From NCBI GenBank assembly GCA_021784975.1, contig JAJYGU010000155.1:1-18015 (forward strand): a DNA stretch of 18,015 nucleotides, written 5' to 3'. The position numbers and the translations under genes were made by a program. The notes under the pieces are model-generated. The model made no database searches. It saw only the letters and a program-made list of their open reading frames with translations, and was not told the DNA's origin. This stretch comes from Planctomycetota bacterium. GTDB taxonomy: Bacteria; Planctomycetota; Planctomycetia; Pirellulales; Thermoguttaceae. Of the stretch, positions 8,148 through 14,813 are shown piece by piece; positions within the stretch are counted from its first letter, which is position 1; every line of letters begins with the position of its first letter.

Positions 8148-8164
8148 CGGCTGTGGCACAGCCG
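8148..8164. repeat. Perfect 17-base palindrome after ilvD
   Basis: CGGCTGTG and its exact complement CACAGCCG flank a single G. As RNA it would fold into a 6-bp stem with a 5-base loop. No T-run follows, so it is not a standard intrinsic terminator. A GGCTGTGGCACAGCC-type palindrome is, as I recall, frequent in planctomycete intergenic DNA; only one copy lies in this window. Confidence 0.55.
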
Positions 8165-8229
8165 TCCTCGGATGTGAAGCGTTTCTTTCCGTCGCCCGCC
8201 GATTGAGGAGGAGACTCCCTGCTCAGGGC

Positions 8230-8607
8230 TCAGCGGGGCCGTCGCCGGCGGTTTGAGGTTGGGGCCCGGAGGATTCGCGCGTTGGGAGCAGCCGCGTAGG
8301 CCCAGCGGGCCACCAACAGTCGAAGCTGGCTATCGAGGCGGCGCGTGAATTGGCGAAAGGCCGGCCGCGAGACGCACAGGGGCTCGTCCCAGGATCGATG
8401 GCCGATCAACACGCCGTCGTCGAGATGGAGATTCTTGCCGTTCATCGCCCACCGCTCGCCTCCTCGCCCTTTATTACGGAAGACAAGCGAAAGGGGTTCA
8501 GGTTCGCCGAGTTTGGGGACGCAGAAGGAGACGGCCCCTTCGCCGTTGGCTTGCAGCCCTGCGGAACGGGGCGGCGGGAGCATGCCCAGCACGGCTGCGG
8601 TGCCCAT
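8230..8607 (-). CDS. Hypothetical protein, doubtful
   Basis: An open frame of 125 residues from ATG 8607, or longer from TTG 8679. I do not recognise the family. The central part, with MNGKNLHLDDGVLIGHRSWDE (split here as MNGKNLHLDD and GVLIGHRSWDE) and a basic helical stretch RQFTRRLDSQLRLLVARW, has the amino-acid and third-position GC pattern of real genes in this window; the N-terminal and C-terminal ends (Arg/Pro rich) look less like protein. No ribosome binding site precedes either start, and the opposite strand is also open. It may be a real small gene, a decayed one, or chance. If it is not coding, bases 8108-8730 are an unexplained intergenic region. Confidence 0.35.
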   Translation of the reverse strand: MGTAAVLGMLPPPRSAGLQANGEGAVSFCVPKLGEPEPLSLVFRNKGRGGERWAMNGKNLHLDDGVLIGHRSWDEPLCVSRPAFRQFTRRLDSQLRLLVARWAYAAAPNARILRAPTSNRRRRPR

Positions 8608-8730
8608 TTTGGAGGGGTTCGCCGTCACGCCTTCTCGCCTTCTGAATGGCTGTCGTTGATCTTGCCGAGATTCCAGCAACTACCTATAATCTGGCGCGCG
8701 GCAAACAGATAGCGAACCGTTGTAATATTG

Positions 8731-8739
8731 TGGTATACT
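8731..8739 (+). promoter_or_regulatory. Extended -10 promoter of flgM
   Basis: TG-G-TATACT matches an extended -10 element (5/6 in the hexamer). No -35 box is evident. Transcription would start near 8746, about 32 bases before the flgM ATG. It does not resemble a sigma-28 flagellar promoter. A closely similar TTGTGGTATGCT precedes the TPR gene at 12589-12599. Confidence 0.5.
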
Positions 8740-8777
8740 TGCACGGGCTTCGTTCGGTCTCGTCTTAGGAGCTAGAG

Positions 8778-9056
8778 ATGCAAATCTACGGTCCCAGTCA
8801 TTTGCACGGCCCTCGGGCGGTCAGCCCGCTGCACACGGCTCGGCCCTCGCAAGCCGCCGCTCGTCCGGAATCGGCGCGGATCAACGATGAGGTCGATATT
8901 TCCGACGCCGCTCGCCTGGTCGAGCAGCTCCACGAGCTTCCCGACATCCGGCAAAGTCGCGTTGATGGGGTCCGGAGGCAGATCGCCGCCGGCACCTACG
9001 AGACCCGCGAGAAGCTGGACGTGGCGGTCGAGCGGCTGTTGGATGAGATCGGGTAA
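8778..9056 (+). CDS. flgM: Anti-sigma-28 factor FlgM
   Basis: FlgM binds and holds the flagellar sigma factor FliA (sigma-28) inactive until the hook-basal body is complete. The 92-residue product has the FlgM layout: a disordered His/Pro/Ala/Ser-rich N-terminus (1-35) and a C-terminal sigma-binding region with VDISDAARLVEQLHELPDI followed by RVDGVRRQIAAGTYET (the first split at 39-57) and a final helix KLDVAVERLLDEI. The RVxxVRxxIAxGTY pattern is the family hallmark. The start is firm: AGGAG lies 6 bases before ATG 8778. It stands alone, with no flgN, fliA or other flagellar gene beside it, and its 3' end faces the unknown cassette across 21 bases. Confidence 0.9.
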   Translation: MQIYGPSHLHGPRAVSPLHTARPSQAAARPESARINDEVDISDAARLVEQLHELPDIRQSRVDGVRRQIAAGTYETREKLDVAVERLLDEIG

Positions 9057-9077
9057 GCCCTATCGCCAGGCGCTGCA

Positions 9078-9566
9078 TTAGAAGCAACTGTCGGAACGCA
9101 TGAATAGGCGGTCCAGGAAGTACAAGAATTTTCGCATAGGCGCATCCGCTCCCGGCCCCCTCCAGATCGGAAACGTGAACTCGACGGGTGCTTCTGCCGG
9201 CAATACTGGCGGCCATGGATACTCGGGATTGGGACCGTCGCCTGCTAAATCGGGAGCCAGCCGCTCCACTGCAAAGGCGACCTGTGAAATGCCATCAATC
9301 ATGGCTTTCCAGGCATCCCGTTGCTCGTATTCCAGCGCCATGCGCAGGCGATCATTTGATTTGATCGCCCGACAAAATTTCAAGAGCACCGCATGGCTTC
9401 TGCGGGGATTTCCAGACCCCCAGAAATAAGCCTTTGCCAGTTTCTCCGCCGACATCTGCAAGTAATGAAGCACATGGCAAGTCGGTCCGGGGCCGTGGCG
9501 CAACTCGGTGAACATACGATAGTCGGATTTGGCTTGCACCAGCCAAAGCCGCTGCTGTTCATTCAT
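9078..9566 (-). CDS. Uncharacterised protein, HEPN-like N-terminal region (cassette gene 2)
   Basis: A 162-residue protein of a family I recall only as hypothetical, found in planctomycetes and cyanobacteria. The N-terminal 100 residues are helical; HYLQMSAEKLAKAYF (34-48) resembles the core helix of HEPN-fold proteins. The canonical RNase motif R-x4-6-H is not seen (R23 to H31 is too long; RRSH at 55-58 too short). A conserved-looking stretch LAPDLAGDGPNPEYPWP (103-119) and FPIW (132-135) close the protein. The ATG at 9566 is chosen because its A-T-G-A overlaps the stop of the upstream gene; further upstream codons read inside that gene. Base composition is visibly less GC-rich than in the neighbours, which hints at transfer. 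The function is unknown. Confidence 0.75.
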   Translation of the reverse strand: MNEQQRLWLVQAKSDYRMFTELRHGPGPTCHVLHYLQMSAEKLAKAYFWGSGNPRRSHAVLLKFCRAIKSNDRLRMALEYEQRDAWKAMIDGISQVAFAVERLAPDLAGDGPNPEYPWPPVLPAEAPVEFTFPIWRGPGADAPMRKFLYFLDRLFMRSDSCF

Positions 9567-10015
9567 AGTTGCCCGCGACGAAAGTGCCGGTAGTCTTCCA
9601 AAGTCCAGTTGGGCGGCAGCGGCAGGGCGCCATTTTGAAGCCGCTCCCATTGAGTTGGAGCAACATCGGCCACCAGAAGTTGGTAATTAAGCCCCTCCAC
9701 CTCAAAACCAAAATCAATCGGAATCACTTCCTGCTCATTCAACCCGGCGAGAAGCGCATTATTCTCAAGGAAACGAATTTCCCGATCGGGGGCGTTGCCT
9801 GGCAAGTACCAAATGTCGGTGATCGCAGGGTCGGCGCTAAAGTGCTCACGCGCAAGCCAACTTGCGACCTGATCTTTGGAAGGATGATGCGGCGGTCCGC
9901 TGGCCGCGCCTTGGTGCCGCCCACTACGTACCCTAGCAAGTTCGCACGCAAAGGATTGCAACTGCTGCTCGTCGAGCGAGGCAGCCTCTCGAGCGAGTTG
10001 AATGGGGTCAGGCAT
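9563..10015 (-). CDS. Uncharacterised protein (cassette gene 1)
   Basis: A 150-residue protein without signal peptide or membrane segment. An N-terminal helical, Gln/Ala/Glu-rich part (1-35) is followed by a loop and a C-terminal domain with DIWYLPGNAPDREIRFLE (67-84), IPIDFGFEVEG and VADVAPTQWERLQNG, ending in LPPNWTLEDY. I recall this pattern (trp-leu-pro, 'EIRFLEVN', 'PIDFG', 'VTPxQWE') from hypothetical proteins of cyanobacteria and planctomycetes, with no known activity. GAGGTG lies just before ATG 10015 and a strong promoter lies at 10046-10074. The stop overlaps the start of the next gene in ATGA, so both proteins are probably made together and may interact. Confidence 0.75.
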   Translation of the reverse strand: MPDPIQLAREAASLDEQQLQSFACELARVRSGRHQGAASGPPHHPSKDQVASWLAREHFSADPAITDIWYLPGNAPDREIRFLENNALLAGLNEQEVIPIDFGFEVEGLNYQLLVADVAPTQWERLQNGALPLPPNWTLEDYRHFRRGQL

Positions 10016-10045
10016 GAATCACCTCGTCAACTCAGGATTATTATG

Positions 10046-10074
10046 ATTGTAGTGGCGTAAACGACGGCAGTCAA
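10046..10074 (-). promoter_or_regulatory. Strong sigma-70-like promoter of the two-gene cassette
   Basis: TTGACT (10069-10074) and TACAAT (10046-10051) are exactly 17 bases apart; each box matches consensus at 5 of 6 positions. This is the best promoter in the window. Transcription would start near 10039, about 24 bases before the ATG. It lies within 10-40 bases of the purB stop on the same strand, separating the cassette from the mdh-purB operon. Confidence 0.7.
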
Positions 10075-10082
10075 TTCACCGC

Positions 10083-11516
10083 CTATACGCGCAGTTCGTT
10101 TTGGATCGTCGGTGCGCCCGCGTACCGCGCCCGGATCGGCTCGACCACATCCGCCAGGAACTCGTCCACCTGTTGGGGTGCGCGGCCGACGAATTGTCTC
10201 GGCTCTAGGGCGGCCGCCAGATCAACCTTGGCGAAGGCTGGGTCGGCTGCCAGCCGCTCGATGAGATCGTTTTGCCCTCCCTGTTCTTTGACCACCGCCG
10301 CGGCCGCCTGACTGTGACGGCGGATCCGCTCGTGCAGGTCCTGCCGGTCGCCGCCAGCCGCCACTGCCGCCATCAAGATGTTCTCGGTGGCCATAAACGG
10401 CAACTCCGCCGCCAAGTGCGCGGCGATCACCTTCGGGTAGACGACCAACCCGCTGGCGACGTTCTGGCAGAGAATCAGCACGGCATCGGCGGCCAAGAAA
10501 GCCTGTGGTAGCGTCAGCCGGCGGTTGGCGCTATCGTCCAACGTCCGTTCCAGCCATTGCACGGAGGCTGTCTGGGCGGCGCTCGATTCCAGGCTGACCA
10601 CAAATCGGGCCAGCGAACATATCCGCTCGCAGCGCATGGGGTTCCGCTTGTAGGCCATCGCCGAAGAGCCGATCTGGTCCTTCTCGAACGGCTCTTCCAC
10701 CTCTTTGCGATGGGCCAGCAGCCGCAGGTCGGTGGCCATTTTGTGCGCGCTCTGGGCAACACCCGACAGGACGCCCAATACCTGTGCGTCGATCTTCCGC
10801 GAGTAGGTTTGTCCGCTCACCGCATACGAGGAATCGAAAGCGATCTTGCGGCAGATTAGTTCCTCCAGCTTGCGCACTTTGGCGTGATCGCCCTGGAACA
10901 ACTCCAGGAAGCTGGCCTGGGTGCCGGTGGTGCCCTTGTTGCCCAAGGCCTTGATTCGGCCGATGCGATGTTCGATTTCATCGAGGTCCATCGCCAGATC
11001 GTGCGCCCAGAGGCAGGCCCGCTTGCCGACCGTGGTTGGCTGGGCCGGCTGCAGGTGGGTGAAGGCGAGGCAGGGCCGATCGCGATGTTTGGCCGCAAAG
11101 GCGGCCAAGGCCTGAATGACCGCCGCCACCCGAACGGCAATCCTTTGCAGCCCTTCCCGCATAAGCAGCAAGTCGGTGTTGTCGGTCACGTAACAACTCG
11201 TGGCCCCGAGGTGAATGATTGGCCGGGCATCGGGGCACACGTCGCCGTAGGCGTGGACGTGGGCCATCACGTCGTGCCGCAGCTTGCGCTCGTAGGCCCC
11301 GGCCGCCTCGAAATCGATGTCGTCGAGATGGGCCTTGAGCTGTTCGATCTGCCGCTGACTGATGGGCAGGCCGAGTTCCGCTTCGGCCTCGGCCAACGCC
11401 ACCCACAACCGCCGCCAGGTGCTGAACTTCCGCTGCGGACTCCACAGGGCGCTCATCTCCGCCGAGGCATACCGGGAAATCAAGGGATTGTCGTATTGGT
11501 TGGAAGGGTCGGGCAT
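10083..11516 (-). CDS. purB: Adenylosuccinate lyase
   Basis: PurB cleaves SAICAR to AICAR and adenylosuccinate to AMP, releasing fumarate, in purine synthesis. The 477-residue product carries the fumarase/aspartase-superfamily motifs: IHLGATSCYVTDNTD (101-115), THLQPAQPTT (153-162) and the signature loop GSSAMAYKRNP (283-293; usually GSSxMPYKRNP, so Pro is Ala here). The length suits the longer, eukaryote-like PurB class. Two starts are possible: ATG 11525, which overlaps the mdh stop in ATGA, and ATG 11516, three codons later. I prefer 11516 because AGGA lies 8 bases before it. It follows mdh directly, so the two form an operon. Confidence 0.95.
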   Translation of the reverse strand: MPDPSNQYDNPLISRYASAEMSALWSPQRKFSTWRRLWVALAEAEAELGLPISQRQIEQLKAHLDDIDFEAAGAYERKLRHDVMAHVHAYGDVCPDARPIIHLGATSCYVTDNTDLLLMREGLQRIAVRVAAVIQALAAFAAKHRDRPCLAFTHLQPAQPTTVGKRACLWAHDLAMDLDEIEHRIGRIKALGNKGTTGTQASFLELFQGDHAKVRKLEELICRKIAFDSSYAVSGQTYSRKIDAQVLGVLSGVAQSAHKMATDLRLLAHRKEVEEPFEKDQIGSSAMAYKRNPMRCERICSLARFVVSLESSAAQTASVQWLERTLDDSANRRLTLPQAFLAADAVLILCQNVASGLVVYPKVIAAHLAAELPFMATENILMAAVAAGGDRQDLHERIRRHSQAAAAVVKEQGGQNDLIERLAADPAFAKVDLAAALEPRQFVGRAPQQVDEFLADVVEPIRARYAGAPTIQNELRV

Positions 11517-11521
11517 GATGA

Positions 11522-12466
11522 TCATCCTGTCAGCCGCGCCATTGTCTCCGCCAGCCCTTTGACGGCATCGACGCTCTTTTGGAAAGCGGCCCGCTCGGCG
11601 GCGGTCAACTCCACCTCGATGATTCGCTCCACGCCGCCGGCGCCCAGGACCACCGGCACGCCGACGTAGTATCCGCCCACGCCGTACTCCCGGTCGCAAT
11701 AGGCCGCGCAGGGGATTAAACGCTTCTTGTCGCGGACGATGGCTTCGACCATCTGGGCCACTGCGGCGGCGGGGGCATAGTAGGCCGAGCCGGTCCTCAG
11801 CAGCGACACGATCTCCGCTCCACCGTCGCGGGTCCGCTGGACGATCTCCGCCAGCCGCTCGGGCCGCATCAGTTGGGTCAAGGGAATCCCACCGACGCTG
11901 GCGCAACTCGCCAACGGCACCATGCTATCGCCGTGCCCGCCCAGCAGCATGGCGGAAACGTCTTCCACGCTCACTCCCAGTTCGGCGGCGATGAAGGCGC
12001 GGAAGCGGGCCGTATCGAGCACGCCGGCCTGCCCCAACACCCGCCGCGGCGGAAAGCCGGTCACCTGCCAGGTCCGTTGCACCATGGCGTCCAAGGGATT
12101 GCTGACGACCATCACCACCGCCGCCGGACTGGTCTGGGCAATCCGCTGGGCCACCGAGCCAACGATGCGAGCATTGGTGGCCAAGAGGTCGTCGCGGCTC
12201 ATGCCCGGCTTGCGCGGGATGCCGGCGGTAATCACCACCACGTCGCTGCCGGCCGTATCGGCGTACTCGGTAGTGCCCACCAGTTGGGCGTCGAAGCCCA
12301 CAATGGGCGCGGCCTGGGCCAAGTCGAGGGCCTTGCCTTTGGGCATCGCTCCGGTTTCGGGAATGTCCACGAGCACGATATCGCCCAACTCGGCAGCCGC
12401 GCACCAATGGGCCGCCGTCGCGCCGACGTTGCCCGCCCCGATGATACTGATTTTCGCCCTTCGCAT
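11522..12466 (-). CDS. mdh: Malate dehydrogenase (LDH-like type)
   Basis: Mdh interconverts malate and oxaloacetate with NAD in the TCA cycle. The 314-residue product has the Rossmann motif GAGNVGATAAHW (10-21), the NAD-selecting acidic residue in LVDIPE (Asp34), and the substrate loop AGIPRKPGMSRDD with Arg85 and Arg91, where Arg rather than Gln at the loop indicates malate. VSNPLDAMV (121-129), Asp151/Arg154 and GGHGDSMVP with catalytic His178 complete the active site. ATG 12466 is chosen, since AAAGGA lies 8 bases upstream and family homology begins there; 30 upstream in-frame codons are rejected. It is the first gene of the mdh-purB operon, and is divergent from the TPR gene. Confidence 0.96.
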   Translation of the reverse strand: MRRAKISIIGAGNVGATAAHWCAAAELGDIVLVDIPETGAMPKGKALDLAQAAPIVGFDAQLVGTTEYADTAGSDVVVITAGIPRKPGMSRDDLLATNARIVGSVAQRIAQTSPAAVVMVVSNPLDAMVQRTWQVTGFPPRRVLGQAGVLDTARFRAFIAAELGVSVEDVSAMLLGGHGDSMVPLASCASVGGIPLTQLMRPERLAEIVQRTRDGGAEIVSLLRTGSAYYAPAAAVAQMVEAIVRDKKRLIPCAAYCDREYGVGGYYVGVPVVLGAGGVERIIEVELTAAERAAFQKSVDAVKGLAETMARLTG

Positions 12467-12545
12467 GGCCCATTCCTTTCCTGACCGTGTGTCCGCAAGC
12501 GCCATGGCGCGCCGCAACGCCGCGTCCGCCCTTCGGAAGTCTCCT

Positions 12546-12551
12546 ATTCTA
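12546..12551 (-). promoter_or_regulatory. Possible -10 box of mdh-purB
   Basis: TAGAAT on the minus strand matches TATAAT at 5 of 6 positions and would start transcription about 74 bases before the mdh ATG. No convincing -35 box is seen 17 bases upstream, so this is a weak call. Confidence 0.3.
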
Positions 12552-12590
12552 TCCAAACTCCGGCGGGGAGGCTATCGCCCGGGGGATTTG

Positions 12591-12599
12591 TGGTATGCT
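12591..12599 (+). promoter_or_regulatory. Extended -10 promoter of the TPR gene
   Basis: TG-G-TATGCT lies 28 bases before the ATG at 12628. It shares TTGTGGTAT(A/G)CT with the flgM promoter. No -35 box is evident. Transcription would start near 12606. Confidence 0.45.
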
Positions 12600-12627
12600 A
12601 TCAGTTGAGAGGCGGCAATCCAGTTAG

Positions 12628-13692
12628 ATGGCCCGGATCGCGAGACCAATCATGCTTCGACGGTGTTTCGGCCTTCTGGCGATTGCGCTGGTCGCGGCCA
12701 TGTGCGGGCAGAGTTGGGCGTTTGACTCGGTGAAGACCGTCCAGGGGACCTTCGCTGGCCACTTGACCGGCCTGAGCCCGGTGAAAATCGATCTGCAGAC
12801 CGCCAGCGGCAATGGTTCCAAGGAAATCCAGGTCAACCAGGTGATTACCGTCTACTTCGAAAACGAGCCGGCCACGCTGCGGGCCGCCAAGCGGAAGGTG
12901 GTGGAGGGCCGCTTTTCCGACGCCCTGGCCGAGTTGAACCGGCTCAAGGAAGAGAGCCCCCGCGAAGAGATTAAGCAAGACGTTGAGTTCTACAAGGCGT
13001 TCTGCGCTGCCCGGCTGGCCCAGCAGGGCAGCGGTGAGATCGCCGACGCCGGCCACCGGATGATCGCTTTCCTCGATGGCAGTCCCAAGAGCTATCACTA
13101 CTATACGGCCATTGAGGTGGTCGGCGATCTGTTGATGGCCGTGGGCCAGTATCCGCAGGCGGCGGAGTATTATGCCCGGCTCGACGCCGCCCCTTGGCCC
13201 GACACCAAGATGCGGGCGGGAGTGGCCATCGGTCGCGCTTTGCTGGCGCAAGGCAAGACCGACGAAGCCCGGGCGGCCTTTGACCGGGTGCTGGCGGTCG
13301 AGGCCGAGGGCGAACCGGCCGCGACCGAACGTCTGCTGGCCAATCTGGGCAAGGCCGCGGTCCTGGCCGCCGTCCGAAAGAACGACGAGGCGATTGCCGC
13401 CGTCAAGAACCTGTTGGAGCGGGCCGATCCCGACAACCAACAAGTGCAGGCCCGCGCCTACAACGTCTTGGGCACGGCTTATCGCCAGGCGGGCCGGCTG
13501 CAAGAGGCCTTATTGGCGTTTCTCCAGGTCGATTTGCTCTATGCCGATGTCTCCGACGCCCATGCCGAGGCCTTGTCCAACCTGGCCGACTTGTGGGACC
13601 AGGTGCACAAGCCGGAGCGGGCCGAGCGGGCGAGAAGGATCTTGGCGGACCGCTATAGTAACAGCCGCTGGGCGAAAAAGAAGGGCGGCTAA
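12628..13692 (+). CDS. Exported TPR-repeat protein
   Basis: A 354-residue protein with an N-terminal signal peptide (basic start, hydrophobic FGLLAIALVAAMCG, likely cleavage after SWA), so it should act in the periplasm or envelope. Residues 33-70 look like a small beta domain (TVQGTFAGHLTGLSP and following). From about 80 to 350 the sequence is a series of Ala/Leu/Glu helix pairs with TPR-type residues, such as GRFSDALAELNRL, GQYPQAAEYYARL, GKTDEARAAFDRVL and GRLQEALLAFLQV. TPRs bind partner proteins; no catalytic motif is seen and the partner is unknown. ATG 12628 is used; ATG 12652 (MLRRCFG) would give a shorter signal peptide and is equally possible, since neither has a strong ribosome binding site. 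Confidence 0.85.
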   Translation: MARIARPIMLRRCFGLLAIALVAAMCGQSWAFDSVKTVQGTFAGHLTGLSPVKIDLQTASGNGSKEIQVNQVITVYFENEPATLRAAKRKVVEGRFSDALAELNRLKEESPREEIKQDVEFYKAFCAARLAQQGSGEIADAGHRMIAFLDGSPKSYHYYTAIEVVGDLLMAVGQYPQAAEYYARLDAAPWPDTKMRAGVAIGRALLAQGKTDEARAAFDRVLAVEAEGEPAATERLLANLGKAAVLAAVRKNDEAIAAVKNLLERADPDNQQVQARAYNVLGTAYRQAGRLQEALLAFLQVDLLYADVSDAHAEALSNLADLWDQVHKPERAERARRILADRYSNSRWAKKKGG

Positions 13693-13710
13693 GCCCGGCC
13701 GAGAAGCAGA

Positions 13711-14175
13711 CTTCCAGTCGTAGTAGCGGTGGCCGTGGTGGCGCTGCATGATCCGCTCTACGGCGGCGCCGATCTTCTCCGCCTTCTTCAACTGCCCTTT
13801 CGCCACCCGCGTCTGCACTTTCTGCGAGCCGGCCCGCGCGCGCTCCATCACCTTCTCTCGCCTCCGCTGCTCGTAAGCCCGCCGTTCGTCGCTATCGACC
13901 ACGAACACCCGCGCCACGACGCGATCGCAGGCCACCTCTTGCACGCGGGTCCGCGGTGGTTCATGTTTCTCCCGCGCACGGATGCCAGCCGCACAGTAGC
14001 GCCAGCGATTCTCGTCCACGCGATCAATGAGCGCTTCCGCTGCCGGGTTCTGCCGCCGCGTCATCCCCGGCAGAAATCCCCACTCGCCCTCGGCATCCTC
14101 CAACACTCCCAGGTTCTTCTCGGTCACCATGCCGCGGTCGCCCACGAACACCAACCGGCGGATACCCGGCCGAAG
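13711..14175 (-). pseudogene. IS1634-family transposase remnant, both ends missing
   Basis: On the minus strand about 150 codons read as the middle of an IS1634-type DDE transposase: RRLVFVGDRGMVTEKN with the second catalytic Asp in GDRGM, then a PPRTRVQEVACD segment, RVFVVDSDERRAYEQRRRE, RVAKGQLKKAEKIGAAVERI and HGHRYYDWK. Reading stops matching right after YYDWK, at 13711, so the C-terminal part with the catalytic Glu is absent, and nothing before about RPGIRR matches, so the N-terminal third is absent too. No terminal inverted repeats are seen. It starts 18 bases after the TPR stop. It is a dead fragment that marks an old insertion and deletion. Confidence 0.85.
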
Positions 14176-14273
14176 CCGAGGGAGCCGTCCGCGGGCTTGA
14201 GCGCGAGTACCCGCTGCTGAAGGCGGCGCTGGCGGAATGCCGCGCGGTAGGCTGCCCGGCCCCTAATCAATAG
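14169..14273 (+). other. Short coding-like fragment next to the transposase remnant
   Basis: Thirty-four plus-strand codons before a TAG read as a plausible protein C-terminus, with GLEREYPLLKAALAECRAVG as a helix-like stretch. I do not recognise it and no start is evident. It may be the tail of a gene broken by the insertion, or chance. The rest of 14176-14342 holds nothing that I can identify. Confidence 0.2.
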
Positions 14274-14342
14274 ACCCGCCGTTCCTCGGGGGCGCCCTCG
14301 CCCTAGGCCGCACGCCGCACACATTATGTGGCCGCCGACACT

Positions 14343-14795
14343 TCAACGACCGGCGTGGATGTCCGCGGCCGACTGCCGTTTACCCTGGCCCGCCGTGCTG
14401 GCCGCCAGCCACTCATCGCCCACCAGCGGACGCACACTATCCACGTGGAAATGTACCAGATACCGGGTTTTGTCGATCTCACACTGCGGGGGCAGATTCC
14501 GCCGTCGCAGCGACTGGATTTTGGCCGGATCGGTTTCCTCCCTGATCTTGGTCAGCGAGAGCCGCTTGCCGGCATGATCCTCGCCGTGCTCAATAAAGAG
14601 GAAGGCCGCGTGCGGATTCGCCTCCAGGTTGCGGTGCGAAAGGCGATCGGCCATGAGGAACGCCAGCGCGCTCTCGTCGTTGGGGTCGAGAAAATGGGGG
14701 CAGGCGTAGAGGGCCGCGTCCACCCGCCCCTGGGCGTCGGCCGTGGCCAGCACGCCCATGCCCTCGGTCTTTTCAAAGTATTCCATCAACGTCAT
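14343..14795 (-). CDS. Pyridoxamine 5'-phosphate oxidase family protein (FMN split-barrel fold)
   Basis: A 150-residue flavin-binding-type protein. Residues 1-100 follow the split-barrel pattern: GMGVLATADAQGRVDAALY near the start, ALAFLMADRLSHRNLEANP in the middle (flavin phosphate contacts are usually here), and HAAFLFIEHGEDHAGKRLSL. It is too short and lacks the C-terminal residues of true PdxH, so it belongs to the general PPOX-like group with unknown substrate, possibly a flavin reductase or a haem/flavin binder. The start is certain: AAGGAGGT at 14801-14808, 6 bases before ATG 14795. It follows the His-rich protein gene after 18 bases and is probably translated from the same transcript. 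Confidence 0.85.
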   Translation of the reverse strand: MTLMEYFEKTEGMGVLATADAQGRVDAALYACPHFLDPNDESALAFLMADRLSHRNLEANPHAAFLFIEHGEDHAGKRLSLTKIREETDPAKIQSLRRRNLPPQCEIDKTRYLVHFHVDSVRPLVGDEWLAASTAGQGKRQSAADIHAGR

Positions 14796-14813
14796 GGTAA
14801 ACCTCCTTCGCTT

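Noticed and set aside
8148..8164. Palindrome as intrinsic terminator of ilvD
   Set aside because: No T-run follows the stem, so it is listed as a palindrome only.
9078..9566. Active HEPN RNase toxin
   Set aside because: No R-x4-6-H motif is present and the partner does not look like a MNT nucleotidyltransferase, so a classical HEPN-MNT system is not supported.
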